Shown here: positions 1 through 9,980 of the stretch, piece by piece | Layout: each line of letters starts with the position of its first letter | How positions within the stretch are numbered: position 1 is the first letter of the stretch | DNA from: Asterias amurensis | Lineage: Eukaryota > Echinodermata > Asteroidea > Forcipulatida > Asteriidae | Assembly (NCBI RefSeq): GCF_032118995.1 | Contig: NC_092657.1 | Coordinates: 9,115,391 to 9,179,390, forward strand | DNA length: 64,000 bases | Direction of reading: 5' to 3' | The notes under the pieces: generated by a model | Told to the model about the DNA's origin: nothing | The model's input: only the letters and a program-made list of their open reading frames with translations | Database searches by the model: none | Position numbers and translations under genes: made by a program

Positions 1-191
1 ATATGATCATCAACACATACAATTTTCTAACAGAACCTAGAAATAAATTAGTAATCCTAAGACACAAAACAGCTGTGTAAAGTTCAGTTCTGCTGCAATA
101 ACTGTAGTATCCTTAGTAACCATCAAAACAATAACTTAAGTCATAAACTCTCCATATAACAATAACGAAAATTTCTTGTACTGACTGGTAT

Positions 192-538
192 ATGATCATC
201 AACACAAAAACTGTTACAATTTCCTCCCAGAAAATGCATCTCAAATTCCATGTCACATACAAGAGCTCAAAACAAATCATTCAGCTGGAATCTGCCAATG
301 AAAAGGGAAATGTGGATGACATAGCCAATTCCATATGTCAACAATTCAAAATACCAAGAGATGGGGAGACCATGCTACTGCAGTATTTTGACAAAGACTT
401 CTGAGATTGGGTTGACGTGGCCCCAATGTCCTCTCTTGAAAATATGACGAGCTTGCAAGTCCTGACTGCAGATGCCAATGATGATGTGGTGTCTTCTGCA
501 TCCAGTAGCTGCAGTGAAACTCCTGAAGCCATTGAATG
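192..538 (+). pseudogene. First exon of a PB1/ubiquitin-like (SAMD3-like) family gene, decayed
   Basis: An open frame starts at ATG 192 and runs 115 codons to a strong GTAAGT donor at 539. It carries one in-frame TGA at 402-404, after which the same frame continues sensibly (DWVDVAPMSSLENMTSLQVL) into an acidic, serine-rich tail. The pattern of short beta-strand-like segments, then a D-x-D-F/DWVD stretch and a Ser-rich linker, resembles the N-terminal ubiquitin/PB1-like region of a large uncharacterised family with SAMD3-like members in fish and echinoderms. That match is from memory. A candidate last exon lies at 1639-1905, but the several hundred residues expected between them are not visible. 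I infer a relic. The stop could instead be a sequencing error, since only one is seen here. Confidence 0.4.
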
Positions 539-1138
539 GTAAGTTTTGCTTAATAGACACATACAAAGGGTGTGTCCATCTCAAAAATCACCACAGGCAA
601 GGCTTTAAACGTGAAGGCAGGGGCGGATCCAGAATTGTTTGCATGGGGTCAGGTTTTTCTTTTTCTTTGTCTGATAATAACACCCTGTTATGTTTGTTAA
701 TAATTTTTGTTTCAGCGCAGGGGGGTCCCCTCCCCCCCCCCCTTTATTCGCACCAGATGGATTCTGATAACTGTCAAGATGTATCTTGTGCAGTGTATTA
801 ATAAAGATTAATATCTGAATAAAACGCTGTAAAAAATAATCAGTCCCAAAAGTCTGTGTCTTCCTTTTTGTTTTGTTTTTTACTTAGTGGTGAAAGAAAA
901 TTGAAACAAAATAAACTAAAATCCTGTGCAAAAGTGGCGTCCATATTTTAATTGTCCAACTTCGTTTTTTGTCATTTAAGTTTTTCTAGGTTAAGTCCGA
1001 GTCTGAGTCCAAGTCTTTGGCTGACGTGACTCAAGTTGAGTCCAAGTCAGGGAATCTAATCGATTCCGAGTCCCCGAATCGAGTCCTACAACACTGGTAA
1101 TCTGCAACATACTTTATGGTACTCTCAACCTATTTCAG
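539..1138. other. Intron-like stretch with repeat debris
   Basis: No coding signal. A G/C-run segment (about 618-740) and an 'xAGTCCxAGTC' rich segment (about 990-1098, ending in CTACAACACTGG) look like fragments of dispersed repeats. Confidence 0.3.
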
Positions 1139-1215
1139 AAAAAGCATACTGTGCTTCCATTGCTGTGGTGCCAATACTACTGAAGGAGAAGCTGGATCAT
1201 CTGCTGACTCAACAG
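1139..1215 (+). other. Candidate small internal exon of the same gene
   Basis: A 77-bp segment lies between a good acceptor (polypyrimidine then CAG at 1136-1138) and a GTAGGA donor at 1216. One frame reads as a Ser/Thr/Gly-rich linker (GANTTEGEAGSSADSTG), like the linker that follows the N-terminal domain in this family. Joined to the exon ending at 538, the junction codon would be TGA, so the splice is doubtful or the copy is dead. Confidence 0.2.
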
Positions 1216-1638
1216 GTAGGATGATGGAAAGGCTGGAGTTTTCAAATTCATCGCACTGTTTGGGAACTTTTTCAAATGGTGACATGCTCATAATCCCCAT
1301 TCACCCTCCATCATACTTGCAAATGAAGCGAATATGCACATATTATAGCTCCGTATGTAAGTACTTAATCAAGTACAGGTGAAATTGCATCAGGATTTTC
1401 ATTTTGTCAAATAATTTCCAGTCATCATTTCAGTGGTACACTCCAAACTAGACTACATGAAGCATGATTCCTTTGCTCCTTTGGCCGGTATTTAAGAAGC
1501 CTGGTGTTACTTGCAAGCCAATATGGGGGCTCATTGGTTGGTTTATTACAACACGTTCACCGAATACTGGCCTTCATGCATCCATGCATTTACTCACTTT
1601 CTAATATTTATTACTTTTCTTTTTCTCACACTTTTCAG

Positions 1639-1905
1639 AGTGAAGATTCACAAACGCATCCTGTCATACAACAAGATGACACCACATTCAAGGTCAATAT
1701 TGAAGAGGAGACCGTCATGCAGACCAGACACTTGTTTTCTGCATTTGAGGTTCACTTTGCATCGTTGTATATTTTTATTTTGTCCTGTCCCAAAAAGTTG
1801 AAGAAGACACTGCAATTTTTCCAAAGGTCGGTCTTGAACATTCAGGACAAAGAAAAAGTCAGCACTAGTGTGTGTGCCCTGCTTCAAACCTTATCTCAGT
1901 ATTAA
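1639..1905 (+). pseudogene. Candidate last exon of the PB1/SAMD3-like gene
   Basis: The exon follows an acceptor ending TTTTCAG at 1638 and stays open to TAA at 1903-1905. The C-terminal text (CPKKLKKTLQFFQRSVLNIQ, then DKEKVSTSVCALLQTL) matches the pattern that closes many SAMD3-like uncharacterised proteins: a conserved Pro-Lys, an FxQ helix, then a vPxSVxxLL end. An AATAAA poly(A) signal lies 40 bp downstream at 1945-1950, as expected for a terminal exon. Its incoming phase is 0, which does not fit the candidate exon at 1139-1215, so at least one exon is missing or lost. Confidence 0.4.
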
Positions 1906-1950
1906 CTGTGACTACTTTCTGCATGTTCAATTACTGACAGGACCAATAAA

Positions 1951-2833
1951 GCAAGTTTTGAAAGTTGTGTCAACAAATCTGAACTTATCTTGCCAATTGT
2001 AAGCCCCGATGTCTAAACAAAATGTAATTCTTTTTAAGCATACTTAGTTATTGTACCCTTGAAAAAAAATTGTGAAGAGTTTATTTCCAAAACGCCATAT
2101 ATTCAGCAGAAACTTTCACTACAAATTCTCATCTTGAATATTTTATGAACAAAAAGAAAGATAACTTTGATTACTTTACCATAACAATTTGTTATAACAC
2201 TGTTTTTAAATCACATCTTTGTGTTTATTTAAAAAAGTTTTTTTATGACTGAGGGGAAAAATAAGTTGTTTACCAAAAACAAAAAGAGCAATTGGCATAT
2301 ATAGCATTTTGGAAACAAACTCTTCGTTTTTCCCTGTGAAAACATTCCATGTTAAATTTATGATTCTGGTTATTGTCAGCTGTGTGGCCAAAAATCTAAT
2401 CTCTCTCAAACAAAATGGAGATGTTGTGTTTTTACTTGTGGAAGTAGGTCTGGCTCTTTGAAGAGGTGTGGTTCCTATGCGAAGTAAGGAAAAACCAACC
2501 AATGATTGAAAGTTAGTCGTTACATTTTCACCAGTGTTGTTGACTTTAATGGGGGGCCATGGATAGAAGGGTAACTGTTTTAGAAACCTTACGCCAAAAA
2601 TAGTAAGTTTTAGAATATTGAGCCACCTCGAGTTCAAATGTCAAGTAATTTTGTTGTGAAATATATGCGCAAATTCAGTGAACCAATATATAAATCCTGA
2701 CTAAGATCCTTCTTGTGACTTGAAAGAAATGGTCTGTTTGGCTGGCGAAATTATATTGTTGCAATAAGTTGTCTCCACCCTTTACAGTGCTGTTTAACTT
2801 CAAGAGCCATTCTAATGTTGTTAAAATAAACAT
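1951..2833. other. No recognisable gene
   Basis: AT-rich sequence. A 143-codon minus-strand open frame (2206-2637) gives an unrecognised, low-complexity-like protein without splice or family support. I see nothing else. Confidence 0.4.
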
Positions 2834-3265
2834 TGAAAGGGTTTGAGTACTTTTTGCACGACACAAAACACAATGTCCACAGATGTACATTAAACTTACA
2901 GGTTTTGAAGATAATGATGGTAGAAAGCTTTCCTTAAAATATTACTTGCTGAGGTGCTGTAGTTTTTTAGAAATGAGTAAAACAATGTCACGAAAATAAT
3001 TTTCGTCTTTTGAGACGAGAATTATTTTAGCATGTACGACGTATTTACCAGTACTGGTATTAGTATACTAGTACTGGTAAATACGTTGTACATGCTAAAA
3101 TAATTGTAGAAAATTACTTTTGTGACATTATTTTACTTATTTCTAAAAAACCACAGCACCTCATCAAGTAATATTCTAAGGGAAGCTTTCTACCATCATT
3201 ACCTACAAACCCTGTAAGTTTAATGTAAATCTGTTGTGTACTACAAAAAGTACCTCAACCCTTGA
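2834..3265. repeat. Palindromic MITE, about 430 bp
   Basis: Two arms of about 210 bp form an imperfect inverted repeat around a centre near 3050-3060 (ACCAGTACTGG). The outer ends read GGGTTTGAGTACTTTTTG and its complement, and each arm contains the same TGAGGTGCTG(T)AG and GAAAGCTTTCCTT-type stretches. There is no coding capacity. The layout is that of a foldback or MITE copy. A fragment of the same end reappears near 33088-33125. Confidence 0.75.
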
Positions 3266-3419
3266 AGGTAAAGAAATGTCTTGTTTCATGATTTCTATTT
3301 ATTTGTTATCGTACTAGGTTGAAATGTACTTCTATTAAATATTTATATTAATTTCAAAGTGAATCTCATAGCATGACAAGATAACAATAAATTCGTCAGG
3401 ACATAACGACCAGAAAATG

Positions 3420-3975
3420 AAATAATGACCAGATCATGACTAGATCAAAACAAGACACTGACAAGAGAACACAAGACAGCTACGAGATGTAAACAAGATA
3501 GTTACTACATGTACACAAGGTGTGACGACATATAAACAAGACAGTGACAAGGAGTAAACCAGATAGTGACAACCTGTAAACAAAATACTGACAAGATGTA
3601 TACAAGGCAGTGACGAGATGTAAACAATATGGTGACGAGTTGTATACAAGATAGTGGCGAGTTAGAAACAAGGTGGTGATGAGGCGAGAACAAGATAATG
3701 ACGACACAAGGCAGTGACGAGATGTAAACAATATGGTGACGAGTTGTACACAAGATAGTGACGAGTTATAAACAAGGTGGTGATGAGACGAGAACAAGAT
3801 GTTGACGAAATTTAAACAAGATAGTGATGAGACGTAAACAAGTTAGTGACGAGATGTACACAAGATAGTGACGACATAAAAACAAGACAGTGACGAGATG
3901 TTTAACCAGATAGTGACAAGATGTTAACAAGATGTACACAAGATGCTGACGAGATATGAACAAAATGATGACGAG
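3420..3975. repeat. 22-bp minisatellite with 104-bp higher-order unit
   Basis: About 25 degenerate copies of a 22-bp unit, roughly GTGACGAGATGTAAACAAGATA, run head to tail. Internal variants repeat in order: a four-to-five-unit block starting at 3611 recurs at 3715 (offset 104 bp). The minus-strand frames it opens (short Val/Leu/Cys-rich peptides) are artefacts of the repeat. Confidence 0.85.
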
Positions 3976-4079
3976 TTTAAAACTTGTCAAATTGACAAGT
4001 AAAAACCCTTCAGTACAGACATGGTGGCTAAACAAGATTCATTTTGTCAGCATTACCAGTTTTTGTTTTCAGTGTATGC

Positions 4080-4916
4080 TTACTGAAACACGTCGGACAG
4101 GTTGAAAGCATTAATGTGATCAGAAATGCGTGATGAGACTACTCGTTCGATGACTTTTCCAAGATATTTTAAGTTTGCAACTGGTCTGTAGTTTTTGAAT
4201 ACCTCCTTGTCCAGGTTTGGTTTTTTGATGAGCGGTCTGATGTAGGAAACTTTGAGGCTATCGGGGAAACAACCGGAACTGAGTGATTCGTTGACAAGAT
4301 TAGTGATGTAGGGTACAAATATATCGATGTTCTGCTTTATCATGGATGTTGACACTGGATCCAGCTCACAGGATTTTGAAGGAGATTTCACAATAACCCT
4401 TTGAATCTCAGCAACAGTGGCAGGCTCAAACACAGATAGTCTACACTCTGGTTGAAGTTGTGGCAATGTCTGCGGCACGTTGTAAGGGACTGATGAAAAT
4501 GATGAGCGGATGTCTGAAATCTTGGTGACAAAGAATTTCCGGAACTCATTTGCCAAGTCCTGGTCATTGTAAGTGGATGGAAGGACGGGGGTTTTGGGCT
4601 TGAGCAACAACATACCAATTATCTTGAACAGCTTCTTTTGATCTCCTGAGGATTCTTGTACTTGAGATGAATAATGGGTGATCTTTGCCTGGTTGATTAA
4701 ATTCCTGACTACTTTACATTGGTTGCGATATTCTTGTCGTTGTATTTCCAGTTTGCCATTTTTCCGCCATTTCCGCTCCAGTTGATGACAGATCTTTCTT
4801 GCTGTACGAATGTCATCATTAAACCAGGAGACTTCAGTTCGGACCTTGACTGATCTTGTTTTCCAAGACGCGTACTTATCCAAGATGTCACTGACTACTC
4901 TCATATTGGCTGACAT
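4080..4916 (-). CDS. LINE reverse transcriptase, N-terminal part (278 codons)
   Basis: This is the longest intact frame of the minus-strand LINE. Residues 1-150 are the basic, helical linker after the endonuclease (SVKVRTEVSWFNDDIRTARK, KWRKNGKL). Residues about 165-278 are RT motifs 0 and 1 (SGCFPDSLKVSYIRPLIKKP, NYRPVANLKYLGKVIERVV). The frame ends where the family continues with a conserved SAY-x-x-x-x-ST segment: here the serine codon is a stop. It is not expected to make an active enzyme. Confidence 0.7.
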   Translation of the reverse strand: MSANMRVVSDILDKYASWKTRSVKVRTEVSWFNDDIRTARKICHQLERKWRKNGKLEIQRQEYRNQCKVVRNLINQAKITHYSSQVQESSGDQKKLFKIIGMLLLKPKTPVLPSTYNDQDLANEFRKFFVTKISDIRSSFSSVPYNVPQTLPQLQPECRLSVFEPATVAEIQRVIVKSPSKSCELDPVSTSMIKQNIDIFVPYITNLVNESLSSGCFPDSLKVSYIRPLIKKPNLDKEVFKNYRPVANLKYLGKVIERVVSSRISDHINAFNLSDVFQ

Positions 4917-6006
4917 AAGAATCCAAGCAGATGTGATCGACTGTTAGCTTTGCCAAATGAGTTTCTATGTCGCGGAACACTTCAGGAGAATTTACATGAT
5001 TCCACTGTCGGCTCTTTACAGTAATGGTTGGGACTTTGGGCTTGCACAGACTCAAGTTACACATGACTGCATAATGGTCTGATAATCCAGGTAGAATAAC
5101 AAAGTTTGAGACAATAGGTGGGGTGATGTCAGGAGTTATGACAAGGTCCAGGCAATGACCGAGACGATGAGTCGGCTCCTTAATATGCTGGGTGAGACCA
5201 AAAGCCTGAAATAGATGTTTAAACTGATTTGCATTGTTGTTGTGGATGTCATCAACATGAATTTTAAAGTCACCGGTGATGATGATTTCTGATGGATGAA
5301 GAAGATATTCCAGAATCAGATTTTCAAACTCCCTAAAAAACTTGAGAAAGTCACATGTTGGCCGGTTGAATCCCTGTCAGGTCTGTACACAATGACAAGG
5401 CGAACAGATGTAGAGTTTCCGGAAACCTCAGCATGAAGAGATTCAAAAGTTGTGTACTGGACGCCATTACTTTTCACAGAGACAGACAAAGTAGATCTGT
5501 ATAGTATTGCAACTCCTCCACCAGTCTTGTGAGGTCTTGGGATGTGATGAAAGTAGTAGCCAGCAGGGGTACACTAACGACATGTCAAGTTGTCATCTGG
5601 TCTCAGCCATGTTTCTGAAACGGCAACAAGGTCAAGATCTTTTTACAGAGCAAAATCAGCAAAATCGTCATACTTGTTACAGATGGACTGTGTGTTCAGA
5701 ACACAAAGGCTGAGTTGAGATTTGGCTGGCGTCACTGGTGCTGGAACAGATGGGATTGTAACTTCGGGTATAGGGGTTTTATGTACAGATCTACGGCGAC
5801 CAGCTTTTTTACCACGATGTTGTAGGTCGGTAAACAGTGCTGGGATTTACAAAAAGGCCAAGGTTCTGCAATGTCAACATACAGGAAGGCAGCAGAGTTG
5901 TAGCACGTGTGGATGGAGCATAACGGAGACTGAGAAGCTTGTTCCGTGAGTAGGAATTTGCAGAGTTTGGACTAGTTTCTGATGAGTTTGAGTTACTTCC
6001 AGCTAC

Positions 6007-6033
6007 AGGGCCGGGATTTACAGCAATGTCACC
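6007..6033 (-). other. 2A-like (ribosome-skipping type) motif at the LINE N-terminus
   Basis: The minus strand encodes GDIAVNPGP about 20-30 codons from the start of the LINE protein, just after a short hydrophobic leader. The 2A consensus is D(V/I)ExNPGP, with separation between the last G and P. Such motifs are known at the same place in sea urchin and other APE-type LINEs. Here the usual Glu is Ala, so activity may be reduced or lost. The leader upstream lies in a shifted frame, starting at a candidate ATG near 6093. Confidence 0.6.
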
Positions 6034-6111
6034 AAAGATCACAATTTCAAGATGAAAAGTAGCTGGGGAGTTGTCATAGTAAGAAACGGCATTTCAGATA
6101 TCTTCGATGTT

Positions 6112-7452
6112 CTAGCAAGATATTGCGGGATTGACGGAGAGCAGATGTTCTTGCATCACGCACATTAGCTTCAAGAGGTCAGGGTCTTGCTTGGTGGTGT
6201 TCCGAGCTCCATCAAAGCGCCTGTTCAGGTTGTTAAACACTGCATGCATGCACTCGCCGCCCTGTTCCCCCAAGAGCCCTAGTCCATGCCGTGTTCATTG
6301 GATGAATGGCATAACGTGAACTTCAAGGATATTCACTTTAAGAGGGAAGCTTTTATCCGGGAAAGTGGTTCGGTAGAAGTCCATGAAGTGAGTGATGTCG
6401 TCATCTAGTTGAAAAAGTGTGACATTTTGTTGTTATCAATTAATCAAACACACACATGACCAGATATTAATTTTTTTTAAACATCGTTACATTATTATTA
6501 TCCTTCATCACTCACCAAGTTTTGCAATTTCTGTGCCATTAAGGGAATTAGCTGTGTTGTAGACATTGTGGCACTTGGCAAAAAGTGTAAAAAACATTAA
6601 GTATTTTGTGCTGATACTTCTTGCATTTTCCACTTTTGCTGGGACAAGGCGTGATGTTTCTGCCACAAAGCTTTGTGTGACCTTGATGATATTTATCTCC
6701 TGAATACAAGCAAGTAAAACAATGAAAATGTGAAACGTGGCATAATCATGTAATGTTTACAATTTTCGAATTTATATGTCATTTTAAACATCATTATAAA
6801 GAACATTAACACTCACTTCCAAACACTTCTGGACATGATTTCCTAGAAAGGTGTTCGAGTAGTACGAGTAGTACGAGTAGTACGCTTGTCGTCGCACTTT
6901 CATATCCTGGAGATACTTGTCAAGGTTTTGCAGCAGTGGGTTGTGGTGGTTGGGCAGCTTCTTCACAGCATTGCTTTGAATTGTCTCCTGTTTTAAAATT
7001 AAGTTTGAGGAGGAAGATGTTGATTATATTTCTTTTTAACTAAATAAATTTGAAAGATATTTAACACATAACTGATGTATTTTACCATTGAAAGATATAT
7101 TGAACTAACCTGCTGTTCGAGTTCGTTTCCAAGTGCATTCATGTCTGAAGTGACACTGGAAACTACATCCTCAACGTTTATGTTGTCATTGAGAAGTGCC
7201 ACAAGTGCAAGTTGCTAATGTAGTTCTTTCATTTCACTTGTTATTTTTTGGACACGCTCCTCAGCCAAATGCACCTCAGCAAGCATTGCGACATAAATGG
7301 GGAAAGGGACCATTTGCAATACCACGGACATCCTGTGGAGACATTGCATAGGATGCTGCTATTTCCTCACCAAGATGTTTACATTCCTCTTCCATCAAGG
7401 TGTAGAACTTGAACCACAGTCCAAGGCTGATGTAGAGGGGAAGAGGACGAAC
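6112..7452 (-). pseudogene. Four-exon relic of a repeated invertebrate gene family, function unknown
   Basis: Four exons on the minus strand have canonical sites and matching phases: 7452-7110, 6987-6817, 6699-6516 and 6404-6112. In order they encode a VRPLPLYISLGLW start, a coiled-coil-like helix, a KVRRQAY...FLGNHVQKCLE block, a helical block, and a FMDFYRTTFP...LGLLGEQGGE end. I recognise this series, especially RQAYxGxxFxGNHxxKCL and GLGLLGEQGxE, from a large uncharacterised family in cnidarians and echinoderms, probably mobile-element derived. I know no assigned function. One frameshift (about 7290) and two in-frame stops (about 7216 and 6334) mark it as dead. The 5' part is missing. The copy sits exactly between two LINE pieces in opposite orientation. 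Confidence 0.6.
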
Positions 7453-7589
7453 CTAAGAAAACGAAACCACAGAATGGTAAAATATGAAAATATTTTAAAT
7501 CCATTAGGAAATTTTAATCAAGATTAATGTTAAATTTGCTTTAAAATTATTGCAAAGATAAGAGATGACTTACTCAATCAATAAAACTT

Positions 7590-9160
7590 GTCTTGAAATC
7601 AACAGTGTGTTGAAAATGTATTCAATCGTCAATAGCTCGCTTGCCACAGGTTCCTTCCCATCGAGCCTCAAGGAAGCCATAGTATCTCCCATTCTAAAGA
7701 AGCCCGGGCTAGACGTGAACAATCTCAAGAACTATAGACCGGTTTCTAACTTGGCATTTATATCGAAACTGATTGAAAAGGTTGCTTTAACTCGTATCAA
7801 TGATCATCTTTGTACTAATATGTTGTTTCAGAAGTTTCAGTCTGCTTACAGGTCTGGCCACAGCACTGAGACGGCATTGCTGAGAATCAAGAGTGACATA
7901 ATGCGTGCTCTTGATGATCGGCAGGCTGTCTTCGTGGTGTTGCTGGATCTGTCGGCGGCGTTCGATACCATTATGTTTCCCTCTTGGATAGATTATATAA
8001 TGTTTTTGGGTTAACAGGTCATGTTCAACAGTGGTTTCATTCATACCTTGTTGGTCGCACTAATAGAGTTAAGGTTGCTAGTGAGCTATCTGACCCCCAG
8101 GTATTGGAGTTTGGTTTACCACAAGGTTCTGTGGTAGGGCCTCAGCTGTTTTCCCTATTTACTTATCCCCTGGCCACAATTATTGAACGGTTTGAGCACA
8201 TACGCTATCACTTCCATGCTGACGATACCCAGCTGTACATTCAATTTAATCCCAACAACCTTGGTGAAATCAATCAAGCTCTTTCCACATTGTCGCAATG
8301 CATAATGGACATAAAACAATGGATGTTAAGCAACATGCTTCAACTCAACGATTCCAAAACTGATTTCTTTGTCTGTGCCAACAGTAGATGTCTCAGTTTG
8401 CTATCTGATGTTTCCCTCCAAGTAGACTCCGAAATCATCCAGCCTTCCACGAATATCAGATATCTTGGAGTGGAGTTTGACCAAGTCACTTCTATTTGCC
8501 GATCCGTTAATTTCAGTCTACGCAACCTTTCTCGGATAAGAATGTACATTGATAAGCCCACATGCCATGCTGCTGTTAGAGCCCTTGTAACGTCTCATCT
8601 CGATAATGCTAACTCTCTTCTCTATGGAATATCATCTGTTGACTGTCAACGCCTTCAACGGCTCCAAAATCGTGCAGCTAAACTGATCTACCAGGCCAAG
8701 AAATATGACAGAGTCACTCCCATTCTTCACGATCTTCACTGGCTGACAGTCTCCAACCGTATCAACTTTAAAATACTTACCCTGGTCTTCAAATGTCTCA
8801 ATACCGCCTCTGCACCTTCATACCTAACGGATCTCATTCAGTTGTACAAACCTAACAGATACCTCCGGTCATCTACTGACACCAGACTACTTGCCATCCC
8901 CAAAACACGCACCACTACTGGTGAAAAAAGCTTCCACGCTGCTGCCCCCAAACTCTGGAATGATTTACCTCACAGCATCCGCCACTCTAGCTCACTAGCA
9001 GCCTTCAAGAAATCTCTCAAAACCCACCTGTTCACCTGATTTGCTAGCTTTTATTTATTCTTTGCTCTTTGTTTATTTTGTGTGTACAGCGCTGTGGTAC
9101 TTTCCCCTGTTAGTTAGAGCGCTTTATAAATACCTTGTATTATTATTATTATTATTATTA
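7590..9160 (+). mobile_element. L2/CR1-group LINE, 5'-truncated
   Basis: The copy starts inside the RT fingers ([27 protein letters not shown]) and keeps the palm with the catalytic HADDTQLYI, thumb and C-terminal region ([26 protein letters not shown]) to a TGA at 9037-9039. The 3' UTR ends in GCGCTTTATAAATACCTTG followed by an (ATT)n tail at 9135-9160, a standard L2/CR1-type end. There is a single frameshift near 7965-7985, where the conserved FDTIDH becomes FDTIMF. That makes it a recent but inactive copy, about 1.57 kb out of an expected 4-5 kb. Confidence 0.9.
7984..9039 (+). CDS. LINE RT palm to C-terminus (351 codons)
   Basis: This is the uninterrupted 3' frame of the plus-strand LINE. 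The likely RT active site is HADDTQ at about residues 78-83, with [12 protein letters not shown] (motif 4) just before it. The rest is the thumb and the conserved C-terminal tail found in L2/CR1 proteins ([20 protein letters not shown]). The annotated first Met is an artefact of the frameshift: the true frame enters from the RT fingers upstream. Confidence 0.8.
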   Translation: MDRLYNVFGLTGHVQQWFHSYLVGRTNRVKVASELSDPQVLEFGLPQGSVVGPQLFSLFTYPLATIIERFEHIRYHFHADDTQLYIQFNPNNLGEINQALSTLSQCIMDIKQWMLSNMLQLNDSKTDFFVCANSRCLSLLSDVSLQVDSEIIQPSTNIRYLGVEFDQVTSICRSVNFSLRNLSRIRMYIDKPTCHAAVRALVTSHLDNANSLLYGISSVDCQRLQRLQNRAAKLIYQAKKYDRVTPILHDLHWLTVSNRINFKILTLVFKCLNTASAPSYLTDLIQLYKPNRYLRSSTDTRLLAIPKTRTTTGEKSFHAAAPKLWNDLPHSIRHSSSLAAFKKSLKTHLFT

Positions 9161-9630
9161 AAATACTAGAAACTAAATGGGGAGTCTCCTTAGACTATAA
9201 TCGATATTATATATATACACAATCAAGGCGCTTTAACAATCTTACTTCTGCAACGGGTCACTTTTTGCGTCTTAATAACACCACTCTACTCTGTAGTCAA
9301 TTAAATGTCTCCAAATCAAGTTAATCAAAAGTTAATCAAATTTATACTTGAAAATGTCCAAAGGCTTAAATGTCCTCCGGTTAACACTGCAGCGTCTCGC
9401 TCCACTCTCAATTTTATGTAGGCACGTATCATGAATGGACTCCCCGGCCTTCCTCTTGGTCCGCCTGAGACATTCAATTAACGCTTCTCACTCTATAGTC
9501 CCTTGAACTTCTAGGAGAGGGTAAGATTCCCACATCAACATCATGGCCCTGATTTTCTCCTTGCTTCCAAACTTAAACTGCCGATCTCTGCCGCCTCAGT
9601 TCTCTGCCAATCAATTGCCTTAAGTCATTT
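9161..9630. other. No recognisable gene
   Basis: Unique-looking AT-rich sequence between the LINE tail and the next MITE. I see nothing in it. Confidence 0.4.
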
Positions 9631-9973
9631 GACCCTTTCGGTTCAGACAACAAAAAAAAGTTCACAGATTTACTAATAACTAACAGGGTTTACAGAAGGC
9701 AATGGTGAAAGACTTCTATTGAAATATTATTCCATGAAATGCTTTACTTTTTGAGAAAACAGCAAAACAATATAAATTCTCGTTAACGAGATTTATTTGA
9801 AACACATGTCATGACACGGCGAAACGCGCGGAAACAGGGTGGATTTTTCTGTTGTTTTATCCCGACTCCGATGATCGATTGAGCGTAAAGTTTCACAGGT
9901 TTGTTATTTGATATAGAAGTTGTGGTACACAAAGCGTGGGTCTTGGACAACACTGTTTATCGAAAGGGTTCAA
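9631..9973. repeat. MITE with CCCTTTCGG termini, copy 1
   Basis: About 340 bp, bounded by GACCCTTTCGGTTCAG on the left and CGAAAGGGTTCAATGG on the right, which are inverted repeats. A second copy at 44021-44360 has the same order of motifs, including TTCACAGATTTACTAATAAC, TCATGACACGGCGAAA and a central TCTCGTTAACGAGA-like palindrome. Non-coding. Confidence 0.75.
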
Positions 9974-9980
9974 TGGCTTT

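Larger units (their letters stand above)
4050..6093 (-). mobile_element. L2/CR1-group LINE, 5' half only
   Basis: Reading leftwards from 6093 there is a short N-terminus with a 2A-like motif, then an APE-type endonuclease (about 5720-4920), then a linker and the first part of a reverse transcriptase (4916-4080). The endonuclease shows LNTQSICNK, SETWL, GGGVAILYRS, GDFKIHVDD and the catalytic SDH (LSDHYAV). The RT part has the LIKKPNLDKEVFKNYRPVAN finger block typical of L2/CR1. The copy has in-frame stops (two in the endonuclease, one just after residue FQ at 4080) and a likely frameshift upstream of the 2A motif. It stops near 4050, before the RT palm, so the YADD core and 3' UTR are absent. 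Loss of the 3' end is unusual, because LINE insertions normally lose their 5' end. It implies a later deletion or rearrangement. Confidence 0.85.

Noticed and set aside
2206-2637. 143-codon minus-strand open frame
   Set aside because: No recognisable domain, no splice or poly(A) context, AT-rich; probably chance.
3420-3975. CRISPR-like regular repeat
   Set aside because: Units are directly adjacent with no unique spacers, and the DNA is eukaryotic.
3440-4035. Several minus-strand frames rich in Val, Leu, Cys and His
   Set aside because: All are produced by the 22-bp minisatellite read in different frames.
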